Below are positions 25,354 to 33,172 of a stretch of 48,510 bases of DNA, in pieces. Positions within the stretch are counted from its first letter, which is position 1; every line of letters starts with the position of its first letter. Under the pieces are notes generated by a model. The model had not been told where the DNA came from, ran no database searches, and was given only the letters and a program-made list of their open reading frames with translations. Position numbers and translations under genes: made by a program. The DNA is from Chloroflexota bacterium (lineage in GTDB: Bacteria > Chloroflexota > Anaerolineae > Anaerolineales > UBA4823), in contig JAAYXE010000174.1 in the NCBI GenBank assembly GCA_012516075.1, positions 1 to 48,510 of the forward strand, written 5' to 3'.

Positions 25354-26736
25354 TTAGGGGTTGCCAAAAGCATAGATTACGCGCGCCATGTGGCGTGCGT
25401 GCTGCTGGTAAAGATCGATGCGCAGGTTCTCGTTGGGCGCGTGGGCCTGCGAACCCGGGTAGCCGGCGCCGGCGGTGACGACCGGCAGCCCCAGCGTCTC
25501 GATGAAGGGATGGTTCGGGCCTGATCCGCCCGTCATGGGCACTTTCTGCATGGGCATGCCGTAGACCGGTTCGGCCAGCTCCACCACCTGGTTCACAAAG
25601 GGGTGGTTGGGGTCGGTGCGCGCCGGCGGCTCGGCGCCGAGCAGTTCGACATGGACATCGCTGAAGCCTTCGGCGTCCAGATGAGCGCGCAGCTGGGCCA
25701 GCACCTCTTCGGGCTTCTGGTTCGGCACCAGGCGGAAGTCCACCTTGGCCGAGGCGCGCGCCGGCAGCACGGTCTTCGGCCCCGGTCCCTGGTAGCCCGA
25801 GTTCAGCCCGCAGATGGTGCAGGTCGGCTCGAAGACCTCGGCGATGCGCAGTTCGGGCCCGCCGGTCATCCCTTTCAGGAAGTATTCGATCCCGTAGCGT
25901 TCTTTATATTCATCGGCCACTTCGTTCAGGGCGGCCATCAGCTCGCAGTCATAATCGGAGGGCGGCACCACGGAATCGTAGAAACCCGGGATGCGGATGC
26001 GCTCGTCGGGTCCTTTGAGGCTGCTCAGCGCCCAGGTCAGCCGCCAGGCAGCGTTGGGGAATATGGATCCGCCCAGCCCTGAATGGGCGTCGATCTTCGC
26101 CGTTTCCACTGAAAGCTCCACATAGCAGATACCGCGCAGACCCAGATACTGCATGGGCACACCGCGGTGGTCCACCCCGCCGAACTCCCAGATGCAGGCG
26201 TCGGCGGCCAGCTTTTCCTGGTTGGCTTCGATATAATCTTTGAGGTGCAGGCTGCTGACCTCTTCTTCGCCCTCGACGACAAATTTGATCGTGCAGGGCA
26301 GTTCGCCGAAGGTCGCCAGCAGGGCGTCAATGGCCAGCAGGCGGCTGGTGAGCTGGCCTTTATCGTCGCTCACCCCGCGGGCATACAGCTTCCCGTCGCG
26401 GCGGGTGAGCTGGTAGGGCGGCGACTCCCACAGTTCCAGGGGCTCGGGCGGCTGCACATCGTAGTGGTTGTAGATCAACAGGACGCGGTCAGCGCCAGGC
26501 GTGCCCGCGCCGCCGCGCTGCGCGAAGACCACCGGCGCGCCGTCAGTAGGAGTGATCTCCGCCTGGAAGCCGCGCTTTTCCAGCATGGCCTGCACCAGCT
26601 CGGCGCATTCCCGCAGACCCAGGTTCTGGGCAGCCACGCTCGGCTGGGCACAGTACTCCGCCAGCTCGGCGATGCTTTCCTCCAGATGGTCCGCGATATA
26701 TTGATCTACCGCTTGAAAACCTGGCAGGTCGTTCAT
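25354..26736 (-). CDS. M20-family metallopeptidase (dipeptidase)
   Basis: This 460-residue cytoplasmic di-zinc peptidase is of family M20, close in layout to carnosinase-type and Dug1-type dipeptidases. Metal ligands are visible: His91 in YNHYDVQP, bridging Asp124 in GVSDDKGQ, catalytic Glu157 followed by ligand Glu158 in EGEEE, and a final His in GSQAHAPNE near the C-terminus. The dimerisation domain occupies roughly residues 200-350. It should hydrolyse dipeptides or similar N-acyl amino acids; the exact substrate is unknown. The ATG at 26736 has a GAGGGG site. It lies between the VTT membrane gene (27 bp gap) and the CBS-ACT gene. Confidence 0.9.
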   Translation of the reverse strand: MNDLPGFQAVDQYIADHLEESIAELAEYCAQPSVAAQNLGLRECAELVQAMLEKRGFQAEITPTDGAPVVFAQRGGAGTPGADRVLLIYNHYDVQPPEPLELWESPPYQLTRRDGKLYARGVSDDKGQLTSRLLAIDALLATFGELPCTIKFVVEGEEEVSSLHLKDYIEANQEKLAADACIWEFGGVDHRGVPMQYLGLRGICYVELSVETAKIDAHSGLGGSIFPNAAWRLTWALSSLKGPDERIRIPGFYDSVVPPSDYDCELMAALNEVADEYKERYGIEYFLKGMTGGPELRIAEVFEPTCTICGLNSGYQGPGPKTVLPARASAKVDFRLVPNQKPEEVLAQLRAHLDAEGFSDVHVELLGAEPPARTDPNHPFVNQVVELAEPVYGMPMQKVPMTGGSGPNHPFIETLGLPVVTAGAGYPGSQAHAPNENLRIDLYQQHARHMARVIYAFGNP

Positions 26737-26763
26737 ATCCCCTCCTGTATGAAAAAATGCAGG

Positions 26764-27354
26764 TTAACCCCCGAATAGATCCAGCAGCCATCCCAGGGTT
26801 GAAGAACCCAGGAAGGCGAATATCAACATTTTAATGGTCTCCCCGATCCACACCCAGAAGAGAAAGCGCTTCACCGGCATCTTCAGCGCGCCAGCTGCCA
26901 CGCCGGCCAGGTCAAAGAATGGATTGGGGATGGCCGAGAGCAGCAGCACGGTCAGCGGGCCGTTGCGCCGCATCCAGTCCAGCAGGCGGTCGTAGATGCT
27001 GGTTTTTTCGACCACCACCTGGCTGCCGTAACCGGCCAGGAAGCCGGAAATCTCGCCCAGCGCGGCGCCGGCCCCGGCTGCCAGCGCCACCCCGAGCGGG
27101 TTGAGCACGCTGCCCATCGCAAAGATCACCGCAATCCCGGGGGCCGGGAGCAGTACGGTGGCATAGGAGAGAAATGCCATCACGAACACCCCCGGGTAGC
27201 CGTAGGCGGCCAGGGTCTCCGCCTCATCGCGGATGCTGAAGATGAACACGCTGATGGCGATCACCAGGAGGATGGCGATCACGCGCAGCAGGTTCTGGTT
27301 GGTTTTAAAGAAAGCCTGTACCGAACTAAAAAAACGATCCGTTCCTGCTCCCAA
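26764..27354 (-). CDS. VTT-domain (DedA/SNARE-associated-like) membrane protein
   Basis: This 196-residue inner-membrane protein has an N-terminal helix at about 23-41 and the VTT core from about 50 on: a re-entrant segment with LLPAPG, a glycine-rich helix (GAGAALGEISGFLAGYG), and a second half with SAIPNPFFDLAGVAAG. The last motif matches the conserved NPxxDxxGxxAG of the YqaA/DedA group. DedA-family proteins take part in lipid or polyprenyl-phosphate translocation and membrane homeostasis. The start is a TTG at 27354 with GAGAGG 8 bases upstream; no ATG exists before the core. It sits 19 bp after the cyclophilin gene, in the same minus-strand run. Confidence 0.82.
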   Translation of the reverse strand: MGAGTDRFFSSVQAFFKTNQNLLRVIAILLVIAISVFIFSIRDEAETLAAYGYPGVFVMAFLSYATVLLPAPGIAVIFAMGSVLNPLGVALAAGAGAALGEISGFLAGYGSQVVVEKTSIYDRLLDWMRRNGPLTVLLLSAIPNPFFDLAGVAAGALKMPVKRFLFWVWIGETIKMLIFAFLGSSTLGWLLDLFGG

Positions 27355-27373
27355 GCCTGCAACCTCTCTGGTC

Positions 27374-27892
27374 TTACTTTTCTTCGATCGTCACCGAATT
27401 GATCACGACCGCGGGAGCGTCAACCCGGCTGGGGTCACGCGGCGGGATCGAAAGCAGCACTGCCAGATCATCTTCGGATACCACCTCGCCGAAGACGCTG
27501 TGCTTGTTGTCCAGCCAGGGGGTAGGCACGTGGGTGATGAAGAACTGGGAGCCGTTGGTGTTGGGTCCGGCGTTGGCCATCGAGAGAATGCCCGGCCGGT
27601 CGTGGCGCAGGCCGGGGTGAAACTCGTCTGCGAAGGTGTAGCCCGGGCCGCCGCGGCCGGTGCCGGTCGGGTCGCCGCCCTGAGCCATGAAGTCTTCGAT
27701 CACGCGGTGGAATTTGGTTCCGTCGTAATAGCCCTGACGGGCCAGGAAGACAAAGTTGTTCACCGTGCGTGGGGTTTTGTCTGCAAACAGACGCAGGCGG
27801 ATATCACCCTTATCGGTGTGCAGGGTCGCAATGTATTCCTTGCTGGGGTCGATCGTCATCTCAGGCGGTTGACTCCACTGTTTCGTCGCCAT
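27374..27892 (-). CDS. Cyclophilin-type peptidyl-prolyl cis-trans isomerase
   Basis: This 172-residue protein is a single cyclophilin domain without signal peptide, so it is probably a cytoplasmic folding catalyst. [14 protein letters not shown] (61-74) contains the catalytic Arg63 and the conserved Phe and Gln. [15 protein letters not shown] carries the active-site Asn/Gln-Phe cluster, and [12 protein letters not shown] is the usual C-terminal signature. All key residues are present. The ATG at 27892 has AGGAAA upstream. It is 25 bp downstream of udk and 19 bp before the VTT gene, so it belongs to the same transcription unit. Confidence 0.93.
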   Translation of the reverse strand: MATKQWSQPPEMTIDPSKEYIATLHTDKGDIRLRLFADKTPRTVNNFVFLARQGYYDGTKFHRVIEDFMAQGGDPTGTGRGGPGYTFADEFHPGLRHDRPGILSMANAGPNTNGSQFFITHVPTPWLDNKHSVFGEVVSEDDLAVLLSIPPRDPSRVDAPAVVINSVTIEEK

Positions 27893-27917
27893 TACGGTTT
27901 CCTTTCATGAATTAAAA

Positions 27918-28577
27918 TCAGGGTTCGGCTGGTCGGGCGGGCGCGCCGTGGAGCTGGAGAAGGGCTTCCACGCGGGCCACGACCATGTCCATAGCTACCT
28001 GGTTCATCCCCCCTTCGGGTATGATCACATCCGCATAGCGTTTAAATGGTTCTACGAATTCCAGATGCATTGGTCGCACAGTGGTCAGATACTGGTGCAC
28101 CACCGTCTCCGTAGATCGACCCCGTTCGGTGATGTCCCGGGTCAGGCGGCGGATGAAGCGTATGTCGGGATCGGCGTCGACGAAGATCTTGACGTCGAAC
28201 AGGGCGCGCAGGTCCGGCTCGGCAAAGATCAGGATACCTTCCACCATGATCACCGGTTTCGGTTCGATGCGTTTATACCGGCCGGTGCGCGAGTCGGTTT
28301 TGAAGTCATAGATGGGCATGTCGATCGCCTGGCCCTGTTTCAGCAGGCGGATGTGCTCGATGAGCAGGTCGGTGTCCAGCGAGTCGGGATGGTCGAAGTT
28401 GACGGTTTCGCGCTGGTTGGGGGGCAGGTCTTTTAAGTCTTTATAGTAGGCATCGTGCGGCAGGTAAGAAATCCGGTCAGCGCCCACCCGTTCGAGGATC
28501 AAACGGGCCAGGGTCGTCTTTCCGGAACCCGACCCACCGGCAATGCCGATGACCAGAGGGGTTGCAGGCTGGGGCAT
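27918..28577 (-). CDS. udk: Uridine kinase
   Basis: This 219-residue enzyme phosphorylates uridine (and cytidine) to the monophosphate with ATP or GTP in pyrimidine salvage. The P-loop GGSGSGKTT is at 14-22. PHDAYYKD is the substrate loop, followed by NFDHPDSLD, YDFKTDSRTGR and the MVEGILIF strand, all typical of the Udk/PRK fold. Length is normal. The frame extends 37 codons upstream, but the ATG at 28577 begins the family's conserved start and is directly preceded by TATAAT with 6 bases between, so the transcript is probably leaderless. It heads a five-gene run including cyclophilin, VTT, M20 peptidase and CBS-ACT genes. Confidence 0.94.
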   Translation of the reverse strand: MPQPATPLVIGIAGGSGSGKTTLARLILERVGADRISYLPHDAYYKDLKDLPPNQRETVNFDHPDSLDTDLLIEHIRLLKQGQAIDMPIYDFKTDSRTGRYKRIEPKPVIMVEGILIFAEPDLRALFDVKIFVDADPDIRFIRRLTRDITERGRSTETVVHQYLTTVRPMHLEFVEPFKRYADVIIPEGGMNQVAMDMVVARVEALLQLHGAPARPAEP

Positions 28578-28583
28578 AGTGAA

Positions 28584-28589
28584 ATTATA
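28584..28589 (-). promoter_or_regulatory. -10 box for a leaderless udk transcript
   Basis: TATAAT on the minus strand ends 6 bases before the udk ATG (28577), placing the transcription start at the start codon. It would drive the whole five-gene minus-strand run. Confidence 0.6.
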
Positions 28590-28626
28590 CCGGAGGGCGG
28601 TTGAATCATCAGGACAAAAGGGGTGT

Positions 28627-28673
28627 AAAAATAAAAAACCAGGCTGTGGAACCTGTGCGCCATCGCCTGGTTT
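28627..28673 (-). terminator. Terminator of the tRNA-Thr transcript
   Basis: On the minus strand, AACCAGGC (28672-28665) pairs with GCCTGGTT (28644-28637) across a 20-base loop, followed by TTTTATTTTTA. It lies about 10 bases past the tRNA 3' end and 40 bases before the udk promoter. Confidence 0.8.
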
Positions 28674-28682
28674 ATCGTTGAG

Positions 28683-28755
28683 AGCCACCGAAGGGAATCG
28701 AACCCTTGACCCGCCGCTTACGAAGCGGCTGCTCTGCCTGCTGAGCTACGGTGGC
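28683..28755 (-). tRNA. tRNA-Thr (anticodon CGT)
   Basis: This 73-nt cloverleaf has acceptor arms GCCACCG and CGGTGGC with discriminator T, a D-arm starting AGCTCAG, an anticodon stem GCCGC/GCGGC around the loop TTCGTAA (anticodon CGT, codon ACG), and a T-arm with GGTTCGATTCC. The CCA end is not encoded. It is a single-gene unit with its own promoter (28774-28801) and terminator. Confidence 0.95.
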
Positions 28756-28773
28756 GGGGAACTTGCGGACCGA

Positions 28774-28801
28774 ATTTTACCACAAAGTGGTTAGGGTACA
28801 A
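28774..28801 (-). promoter_or_regulatory. Promoter of tRNA-Thr
   Basis: On the minus strand, TTGTAC (28801-28796), a 16-bp spacer and TAAAAT (28779-28774) lie 18 bases before the mature tRNA 5' end. Confidence 0.6.
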
Positions 28802-29116
28802 GGTTTACGGCGAAGGATTTCTCTGGCAGTTGGGGTAGGGGGACACTTTATCGGCGTGAGGTGTATCACTGTGTTACACGAGCTTCTGATATGCTCAGCG
28901 GCCCCCGTTCTATCGGGTAATCGATGTGCGGGTCCTCGCAGATCCTGGTCAGAAGCTGGCCATCTGTGCCGGGGTCGCCTGCAGCTAAATCAGTTATACT
29001 TAAACCATTACAGTTCGTAACCGGCCAGCCAATGCTGTCCCCCAACCCCTGGCAATAGAACCTGACCGGTGGATGGGTCACCCGTTCACCTCTGTCCCTG
29101 GCGGGGCTCATCCAGT

Positions 29117-29213
29117 GCTGTATTTTCCTCGCAGGATCTCTTCGCGAAAGAAGAATACAGCCTCAAGAAGGGGAAACTGATGACGATAACTTCAAGCAGC
29201 GGCCATGCTGCTT
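29117..29213 (+). promoter_or_regulatory. Two hairpins in the leader of the GT4 gene
   Basis: GCTGTATT (29117-29124) pairs with AATACAGC (29154-29161). Further on, AAGCAGC (29194-29200) pairs with GCTGCTT (29207-29213) across a 6-base loop followed by TT. The second lies 21 bases before the start codon and could act as a weak attenuator or stabilise the mRNA. No ligand motif was recognised. Confidence 0.35.
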
Positions 29214-29234
29214 TTATGAACGATTAAGAGGTGT

Positions 29235-30527
29235 ATGTTGCGCATCGCGATGCTTTCTTACCACACCTGCCCGCTGGCGACGCTGGGTGGTAAAGATACC
29301 GGCGGAATGAACGTCTACGTGCGCGAGCTGACGCGCCAGCTCGGCCAGCTGGGCATCCAGGTGGACGTGTTCACCCGTTCGCAGGACGAGCACGTCCCCC
29401 ATGTGCTGCACGACCTGGGCTACGGCAACCGGGTGGTGCACGTGCCCGCCGGGCCGGAGATTCCTCTGGCGAAAGAGGAACTCGCCAGCCACATCCCCGA
29501 GTTTGTGAGCCGGATCAAGGAGTTCGCCCACTTCAAGGGCATCACCTACGACCTGATCCACAGCCACTACTGGATGTCGGGCATCGCCGCGCGCGACCTG
29601 AAGGAAGTCTGGAACGTGCCGGTGGTGCACATGTTCCACACCCTGGGCCTGATGAAGAAGCGGGTCGCCCGCCAGCCTGGCGAAGCCGAAGGCGATTACC
29701 GCATGCGCGGCGAGCAGGCTGTGCTCAACCTGGCTGACCGCATCATCGCCGCCACCCCTGCCGAGCTGGCACAGCTCCAGTGGCTCTACCAGGCCGACAC
29801 ACGCAAGGTGACCATCATCCCTCCCGGGGTGGACACCAGCCATTTCTACCCCATCCCGGCCGACGAAGCCAAAGAGTTTATCGGTATCCCCGCCGACAGC
29901 AAAATGCTGCTCTTCGTGGGCCGCATCGAACCCCTTAAAGGGGTGGATACGCTGATCGAGACGATCGCCCTGCTGCGCCGCTCGGGCGCCCTGCAGGGGC
30001 CCAACGACTGCCTGGTGGTGATCGGCGGCGAGACCGACGTCAGCCCGCAGAACCTCAGCGACGAGATGCTGCGCCTGCAGGCCCTGCGCGAACACTACGG
30101 CCTGAGCGATTTTGTCGCCTTCCTGGGACGCCGCAGCCAGGACACGCTCCCCTACTACTATTCGGCGGCCGAGGCTGTGGTGGTGCCGTCGCACTATGAA
30201 TCGTTTGGTATGGTGGCCTTAGAGGCTATGGCTTGCGGCACGCCGGTGGTGGCCTCGCAGGTGGGCGGGCTGGCTTTCCTGGTCAAAGACCAGGAGACCG
30301 GCTTCACCGTGCCGGTCGACGACCCCGAATCGCTGGCGCTGCACCTGCGCAAGCTGATCGAAGACCCCGAGCTGCGCCGGCGCCTGGGCCGCCAGGCAGC
30401 CGAGTTCGCCAGAGGCTATGCCTGGGAGAAGATTGCCGCCCAGATCGTGAAGGTGTATGAAGAGGTGCTCGCCGCCCACCGGGCCGGAATGCCCGTCGCC
30501 GGACCGGAAAAGGAAGCGCCGGCCTGA
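29235..30527 (+). CDS. GT4-family glycosyltransferase (sucrose-phosphate-synthase/MshA-like)
   Basis: This 430-residue GT-B fold enzyme should transfer a sugar from a nucleotide donor. The N-terminal domain has TGGMNVYVRELTRQLG (about 22-37), the glycine loop of MshA and sucrose-phosphate synthase relatives. The C-terminal domain has LFVGRIEPLKG and ESFGMVALEAMACGTPVVAS with the E-x7-E donor-phosphate motif. Acceptor specificity is open: sucrose-6-phosphate, inositol phosphate or a surface glycan. The ATG at 29235 follows AGAGGTGT. Its stop codon sits in the loop of the terminator hairpin at 30517. It stands alone on the plus strand. Confidence 0.88.
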   Translation: MLRIAMLSYHTCPLATLGGKDTGGMNVYVRELTRQLGQLGIQVDVFTRSQDEHVPHVLHDLGYGNRVVHVPAGPEIPLAKEELASHIPEFVSRIKEFAHFKGITYDLIHSHYWMSGIAARDLKEVWNVPVVHMFHTLGLMKKRVARQPGEAEGDYRMRGEQAVLNLADRIIAATPAELAQLQWLYQADTRKVTIIPPGVDTSHFYPIPADEAKEFIGIPADSKMLLFVGRIEPLKGVDTLIETIALLRRSGALQGPNDCLVVIGGETDVSPQNLSDEMLRLQALREHYGLSDFVAFLGRRSQDTLPYYYSAAEAVVVPSHYESFGMVALEAMACGTPVVASQVGGLAFLVKDQETGFTVPVDDPESLALHLRKLIEDPELRRRLGRQAAEFARGYAWEKIAAQIVKVYEEVLAAHRAGMPVAGPEKEAPA

Positions 30528-30536
30528 TGGCCGGCG
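30517..30536. terminator. Bidirectional terminator containing the GT4 stop codon
   Basis: A perfect 8-bp stem CGCCGGCC (30517-30524) and GGCCGGCG (30529-30536) with a 4-base loop TGAT is followed by TTTGGTTT. The loop contains the TGA stop of the GT4 gene. It separates the convergent GT4 and rsmD genes, whose stops are about 15 bp apart. Confidence 0.7.
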
Positions 30537-30542
30537 TTTGGT

Positions 30543-31118
30543 TTAAGCGCTTTCTCCGGGTGAGGTGCGTTCGTAAAATACCAGCAGGGTGCTGCCGTAT
30601 TTGCGCTGCTCGATCTCGACCAGGTTGTTCAGCTCGACGGGCTGGTATTCCACCGGGTGGATCTGTACAATGACCCAGGCGTCCTCCTGCAGCCAGCCGG
30701 GGTGCCGGTCGATGCTGGTGAGGGCGCGCTTCCACAGCTCTTTGTACTGCGGTGGGGCGATATAAATGTAGTCGAACTGCCGGTCAGGCGTTCTCTCCAG
30801 CAGGCTGAAGGCGTCCATGCGCAGCACCTCGGCCGATCCGGTCAGGCCGGTGTGCGCCAGGTTCTCGCGCACCGTCTCCGCCGCCCGGCGCTCCAGGTCC
30901 ACGAAGCGCACAAAGGCGGCTCCCCGGCTGAGGGCCTCAATCCCCACGCTGCCCGTCCCGGCGAACAGGTCCAGCCAGGTCGAATCCTGCAGGTCGGGCC
31001 CCAGGATGTTGAACAGCGCCTCCTTGGTGCGGTCGGTGATCGGCCGGGTGGTGTCTCCGGGGACCGATTTCAGCCTGCGGCCGCGGGCTCTGCCTGCGAT
31101 GACGCGTAAACCGGGCAT
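30543..31118 (-). CDS. rsmD: 16S rRNA m2G966 methyltransferase (RsmD)
   Basis: This 191-residue SAM-dependent methyltransferase should modify G966 of 16S rRNA. RVIAGRARGRRL at the N-terminus and TRPITDRTKEALFNIL are RsmD signatures; LDLFAGTGSVGIEALSRGA is the SAM-binding motif I. The catalytic motif IV, DPPY in E. coli, reads APPQY here. From memory a similar change is seen in other bacterial RsmD lineages, so it is probably functional. The ATG lies 5 bp after the UroD-like stop, so it is the last gene of that minus-strand run. The coaD gene that often accompanies rsmD is absent. Confidence 0.9.
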   Translation of the reverse strand: MPGLRVIAGRARGRRLKSVPGDTTRPITDRTKEALFNILGPDLQDSTWLDLFAGTGSVGIEALSRGAAFVRFVDLERRAAETVRENLAHTGLTGSAEVLRMDAFSLLERTPDRQFDYIYIAPPQYKELWKRALTSIDRHPGWLQEDAWVIVQIHPVEYQPVELNNLVEIEQRKYGSTLLVFYERTSPGESA

Positions 31119-31123
31119 ATCCC

Positions 31124-32122
31124 TTACTCGTAATTTTCCACGCTCTGTCGGGCTGCCATCAGGTTGCCGTGCGGCGCGGTGATGGGAACCACACAGCCGG
31201 TGCCCAGGATGAAGCGCGTCCCGCCGGTGGCCTGGATGGCCTGGTGGGCTTCATTCTGAACCTGTTCGGGCGTACCCAGCACCATCGTTTCCTCACGCCG
31301 CAGTCCACCGCAGACCACGCCCGGGAAGCGCAGCTTGCCCTCGACCAGGGAGGGGAAGGTCTCGCGGTCGTGCCAGTTGATGATGTCGATAGAATAATCC
31401 CGGAACAGATCAAACATCACGTCGGTGCCGTGCAGGTGCAGCATGTTCAGCCAGAAATCGCGCGCCGGCTCCAAGAGCTGCATGTCGTAGACCTTGCCGA
31501 AGGCCTCGTATTCGGACTGCGAGAGCAGGGAGTACTGCGCATGCTGCACGGCGTAAAAAATACCCGCGATGCCGGTGTCCCGCAGAGCTTCGATGAAACG
31601 GCGTGTCGTTTCGGTGATGGTGGCCAGGCCGGCGTGAAGCTGATCCGGGTAGTGGCGCAGGTGTACGAGCAGATTCTGCCCGCCAACCAGGTTTTTGGCC
31701 TGGGCCAGGGGATTGAAAATTGTCTGGATGACCGGCGTCTCCGGGCCGGCTTCCTGCACGATCAGGCGCAGGCAGGCGATCTGTGCGGCCAGGTGCTCCG
31801 CGGTCGGGTCCAGGACGGGCAGGCGGGTCCAGTCGTCAGGGTGCTGGATGATGCGCCGGGTGTAGGCGCGCGTGCCTTCGGTCGCCCCCTGCCAGACGTC
31901 CACTGCGCCCCAGTCTCGCAGACAGTAGGAGGAGGCGGGGGTCACCTTCACCAGGTCCCAGTCATAGGTGCGTTGAAAGGCAAGGGTCGCGGCGGCCAGC
32001 CCTTCGGGAGTCTGGTCGTCCACGGGAAAATGGCGCCACAGGGCCACTGGTGGGCGGTCGAGCGGACCCTGACTCAGGCAGGCTTCCAGGCGGGCGCGGT
32101 GCGATAGTTTCGATCGGATCAT
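31124..32122 (-). CDS. Uroporphyrinogen decarboxylase-like (URO-D superfamily) protein
   Basis: This 332-residue protein has the URO-D/cobalamin-independent methyltransferase TIM-barrel style. DRPPVALWRHFP near residue 21 matches the family opening, and the C-terminal FILGTGCVVPITAPHGNL matches the closing strand. True HemE enzymes have an N-terminal FMRQAGRY motif, which is missing, so this is a paralogue; corrinoid methyltransfer or another reaction is as likely as porphyrin chemistry. The start is the ATG at 32122, which overlaps the TPR gene stop (ATGA), rather than an upstream GTG. It is followed 5 bp later by rsmD. Confidence 0.8.
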   Translation of the reverse strand: MIRSKLSHRARLEACLSQGPLDRPPVALWRHFPVDDQTPEGLAAATLAFQRTYDWDLVKVTPASSYCLRDWGAVDVWQGATEGTRAYTRRIIQHPDDWTRLPVLDPTAEHLAAQIACLRLIVQEAGPETPVIQTIFNPLAQAKNLVGGQNLLVHLRHYPDQLHAGLATITETTRRFIEALRDTGIAGIFYAVQHAQYSLLSQSEYEAFGKVYDMQLLEPARDFWLNMLHLHGTDVMFDLFRDYSIDIINWHDRETFPSLVEGKLRFPGVVCGGLRREETMVLGTPEQVQNEAHQAIQATGGTRFILGTGCVVPITAPHGNLMAARQSVENYE

Positions 32123-32463
32123 GGCGCCTTCCACTCCTGCGCGCTGATATGGTCCAGGTGTGTCTGGGCGAGATGGCGCAGCATAACAGCGCGCTCGCGC
32201 TGCTCGGCCAGTGCGCCGCCTTCCACCAGTTCGATCACTTTGCGGAAATGCTCACTGGATTCGGCGTTGCTGCCCCTGGCCTTCAACAGCAGCGCCAGGC
32301 CGTAGTGGCTGTCGACCGCGCCGGGATCGAGCGCGATCGCCTGGCGGAAATCGGCTTCGGCGCGCTCATAATCGCCCTGCACATACAGGCTCCAGCCCCG
32401 GCGGTGATACTCACCGGCGTCTCCTGTCTCGATCGGGGGCATACCAGTGGATTCGGTTGCCAT
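32119..32463 (-). CDS. Small TPR-repeat protein
   Basis: This 114-residue protein is made of about two tetratricopeptide repeats: residues 20-53 (YHRRGWSLYVQGDYERAEADF and on to LDP), and a second, longer helical pair (HYGLALLLKARGSNAESSEHF). TPR units bind other proteins. The ATG at 32463 has GGAGG upstream. Its stop overlaps the UroD-like ATG by four bases, so the two are translationally coupled, and the UroD-like protein is the obvious candidate partner. This is inference from gene order only. Confidence 0.75.
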   Translation of the reverse strand: MATESTGMPPIETGDAGEYHRRGWSLYVQGDYERAEADFRQAIALDPGAVDSHYGLALLLKARGSNAESSEHFRKVIELVEGGALAEQRERAVMLRHLAQTHLDHISAQEWKAP

Positions 32464-32526
32464 GATGATCCTCCTCGTTTGCGGTCTGTGTGCCCGTCGC
32501 ACGGGCGGGCCTGATAATGGACTGTG

Positions 32527-33063
32527 TTAGCGGGTGCTCTCCTCGACAGGTTTTTGCTCTGTGTGTTCGATGCTGCGCCCGGCTGTGCGGCGGCTCTGTG
32601 CCAGGCGGTAAGCCTGGCGCGCTTTCCCCTCCTCCATGCGCTGGCGCTGTTCCTCGGTCTCGGGGATCAGGGGCGGCACAGGGGCTGGATGGCCGTCATC
32701 ATCCAGAGCCACGTACACACAGTAGGCTGTGTTGGTGTGGATACGTTTGCCGGTAATGGGGTTTTCGGCGGTGACCTGCACTTCGGCTTCCATCGAGGTG
32801 CGGCCGACGTAGCTGACCTCCGCCGTCAGGGTCACCAGGTCGGTGATCAGGATCGGGTGGCGGAACACCATCTGGTCGACAGCGATGGTGACCACGCGCT
32901 TCCCGGCGTGGCGCATGCAGGCCAGCGCGCCGGCCTCGTCAACCAGCTTCATGATCCAGCCGCCGTGCACATTGCCCTGGTTGTTGGCATGCTCGGGCTG
33001 CATCAACTGCGCGATGATCGTGCGCGATGCACTGACCGGCTTTCCTTCGCTCAGATTGCTCAT
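32527..33063 (-). CDS. Hotdog-fold acyl-CoA thioesterase
   Basis: This 178-residue protein resembles YciA/BFIT-type thioesterases that hydrolyse acyl-CoA to free acid and CoA. The catalytic region HANNQGNVHGGWIMKLVDEAG (26-46) carries Asn27 or Asn28 and Asp42, followed by the hotdog helix. VDQMVFRHPI and NPITGKRIHTNTAY form the later strands. One hotdog domain is present, with a charged C-terminal tail of about 40 residues. The ATG at 33063 has only a distant AGGAG/GAGG. A TATAAT lies about 65 bases upstream. It leads the run thioesterase, TPR, UroD-like, rsmD (63 bp gap to the TPR gene). The acyl chain preferred is unknown. Confidence 0.87.
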   Translation of the reverse strand: MSNLSEGKPVSASRTIIAQLMQPEHANNQGNVHGGWIMKLVDEAGALACMRHAGKRVVTIAVDQMVFRHPILITDLVTLTAEVSYVGRTSMEAEVQVTAENPITGKRIHTNTAYCVYVALDDDGHPAPVPPLIPETEEQRQRMEEGKARQAYRLAQSRRTAGRSIEHTEQKPVEESTR

Positions 33064-33128
33064 ATGGGTTTTTATTTCCTCTCCTGTGGTATGAACGCAA
33101 GCGCGTACATGGTTAACCCAGGAGAAAA

Positions 33129-33134
33129 TTATAC
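33129..33134 (-). promoter_or_regulatory. -10 box for the thioesterase run
   Basis: TATAAT on the minus strand lies about 65 bases upstream of the thioesterase ATG. It would produce a short leader, unlike the leaderless udk and dinG promoters. Confidence 0.5.
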
Positions 33135-33172
33135 CCTCTCTGAAGTGTGAGCAGATTCTGACTGCAGATATA

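Larger units (their letters stand above)
28756..29234. other. Spacer of about 480 bp between tRNA-Thr and the GT4 gene
   Basis: The spacer holds the tRNA promoter at its left end and two hairpins in the probable leader of the glycosyltransferase at its right end (29117-29213). The central 300 bases show nothing I recognise, apart from short open frames without ribosome sites. Confidence 0.5.

Noticed and set aside
31124..32122. HemE (true uroporphyrinogen decarboxylase)
   Set aside because: The HemE N-terminal motif is absent, and no other heme genes are nearby.
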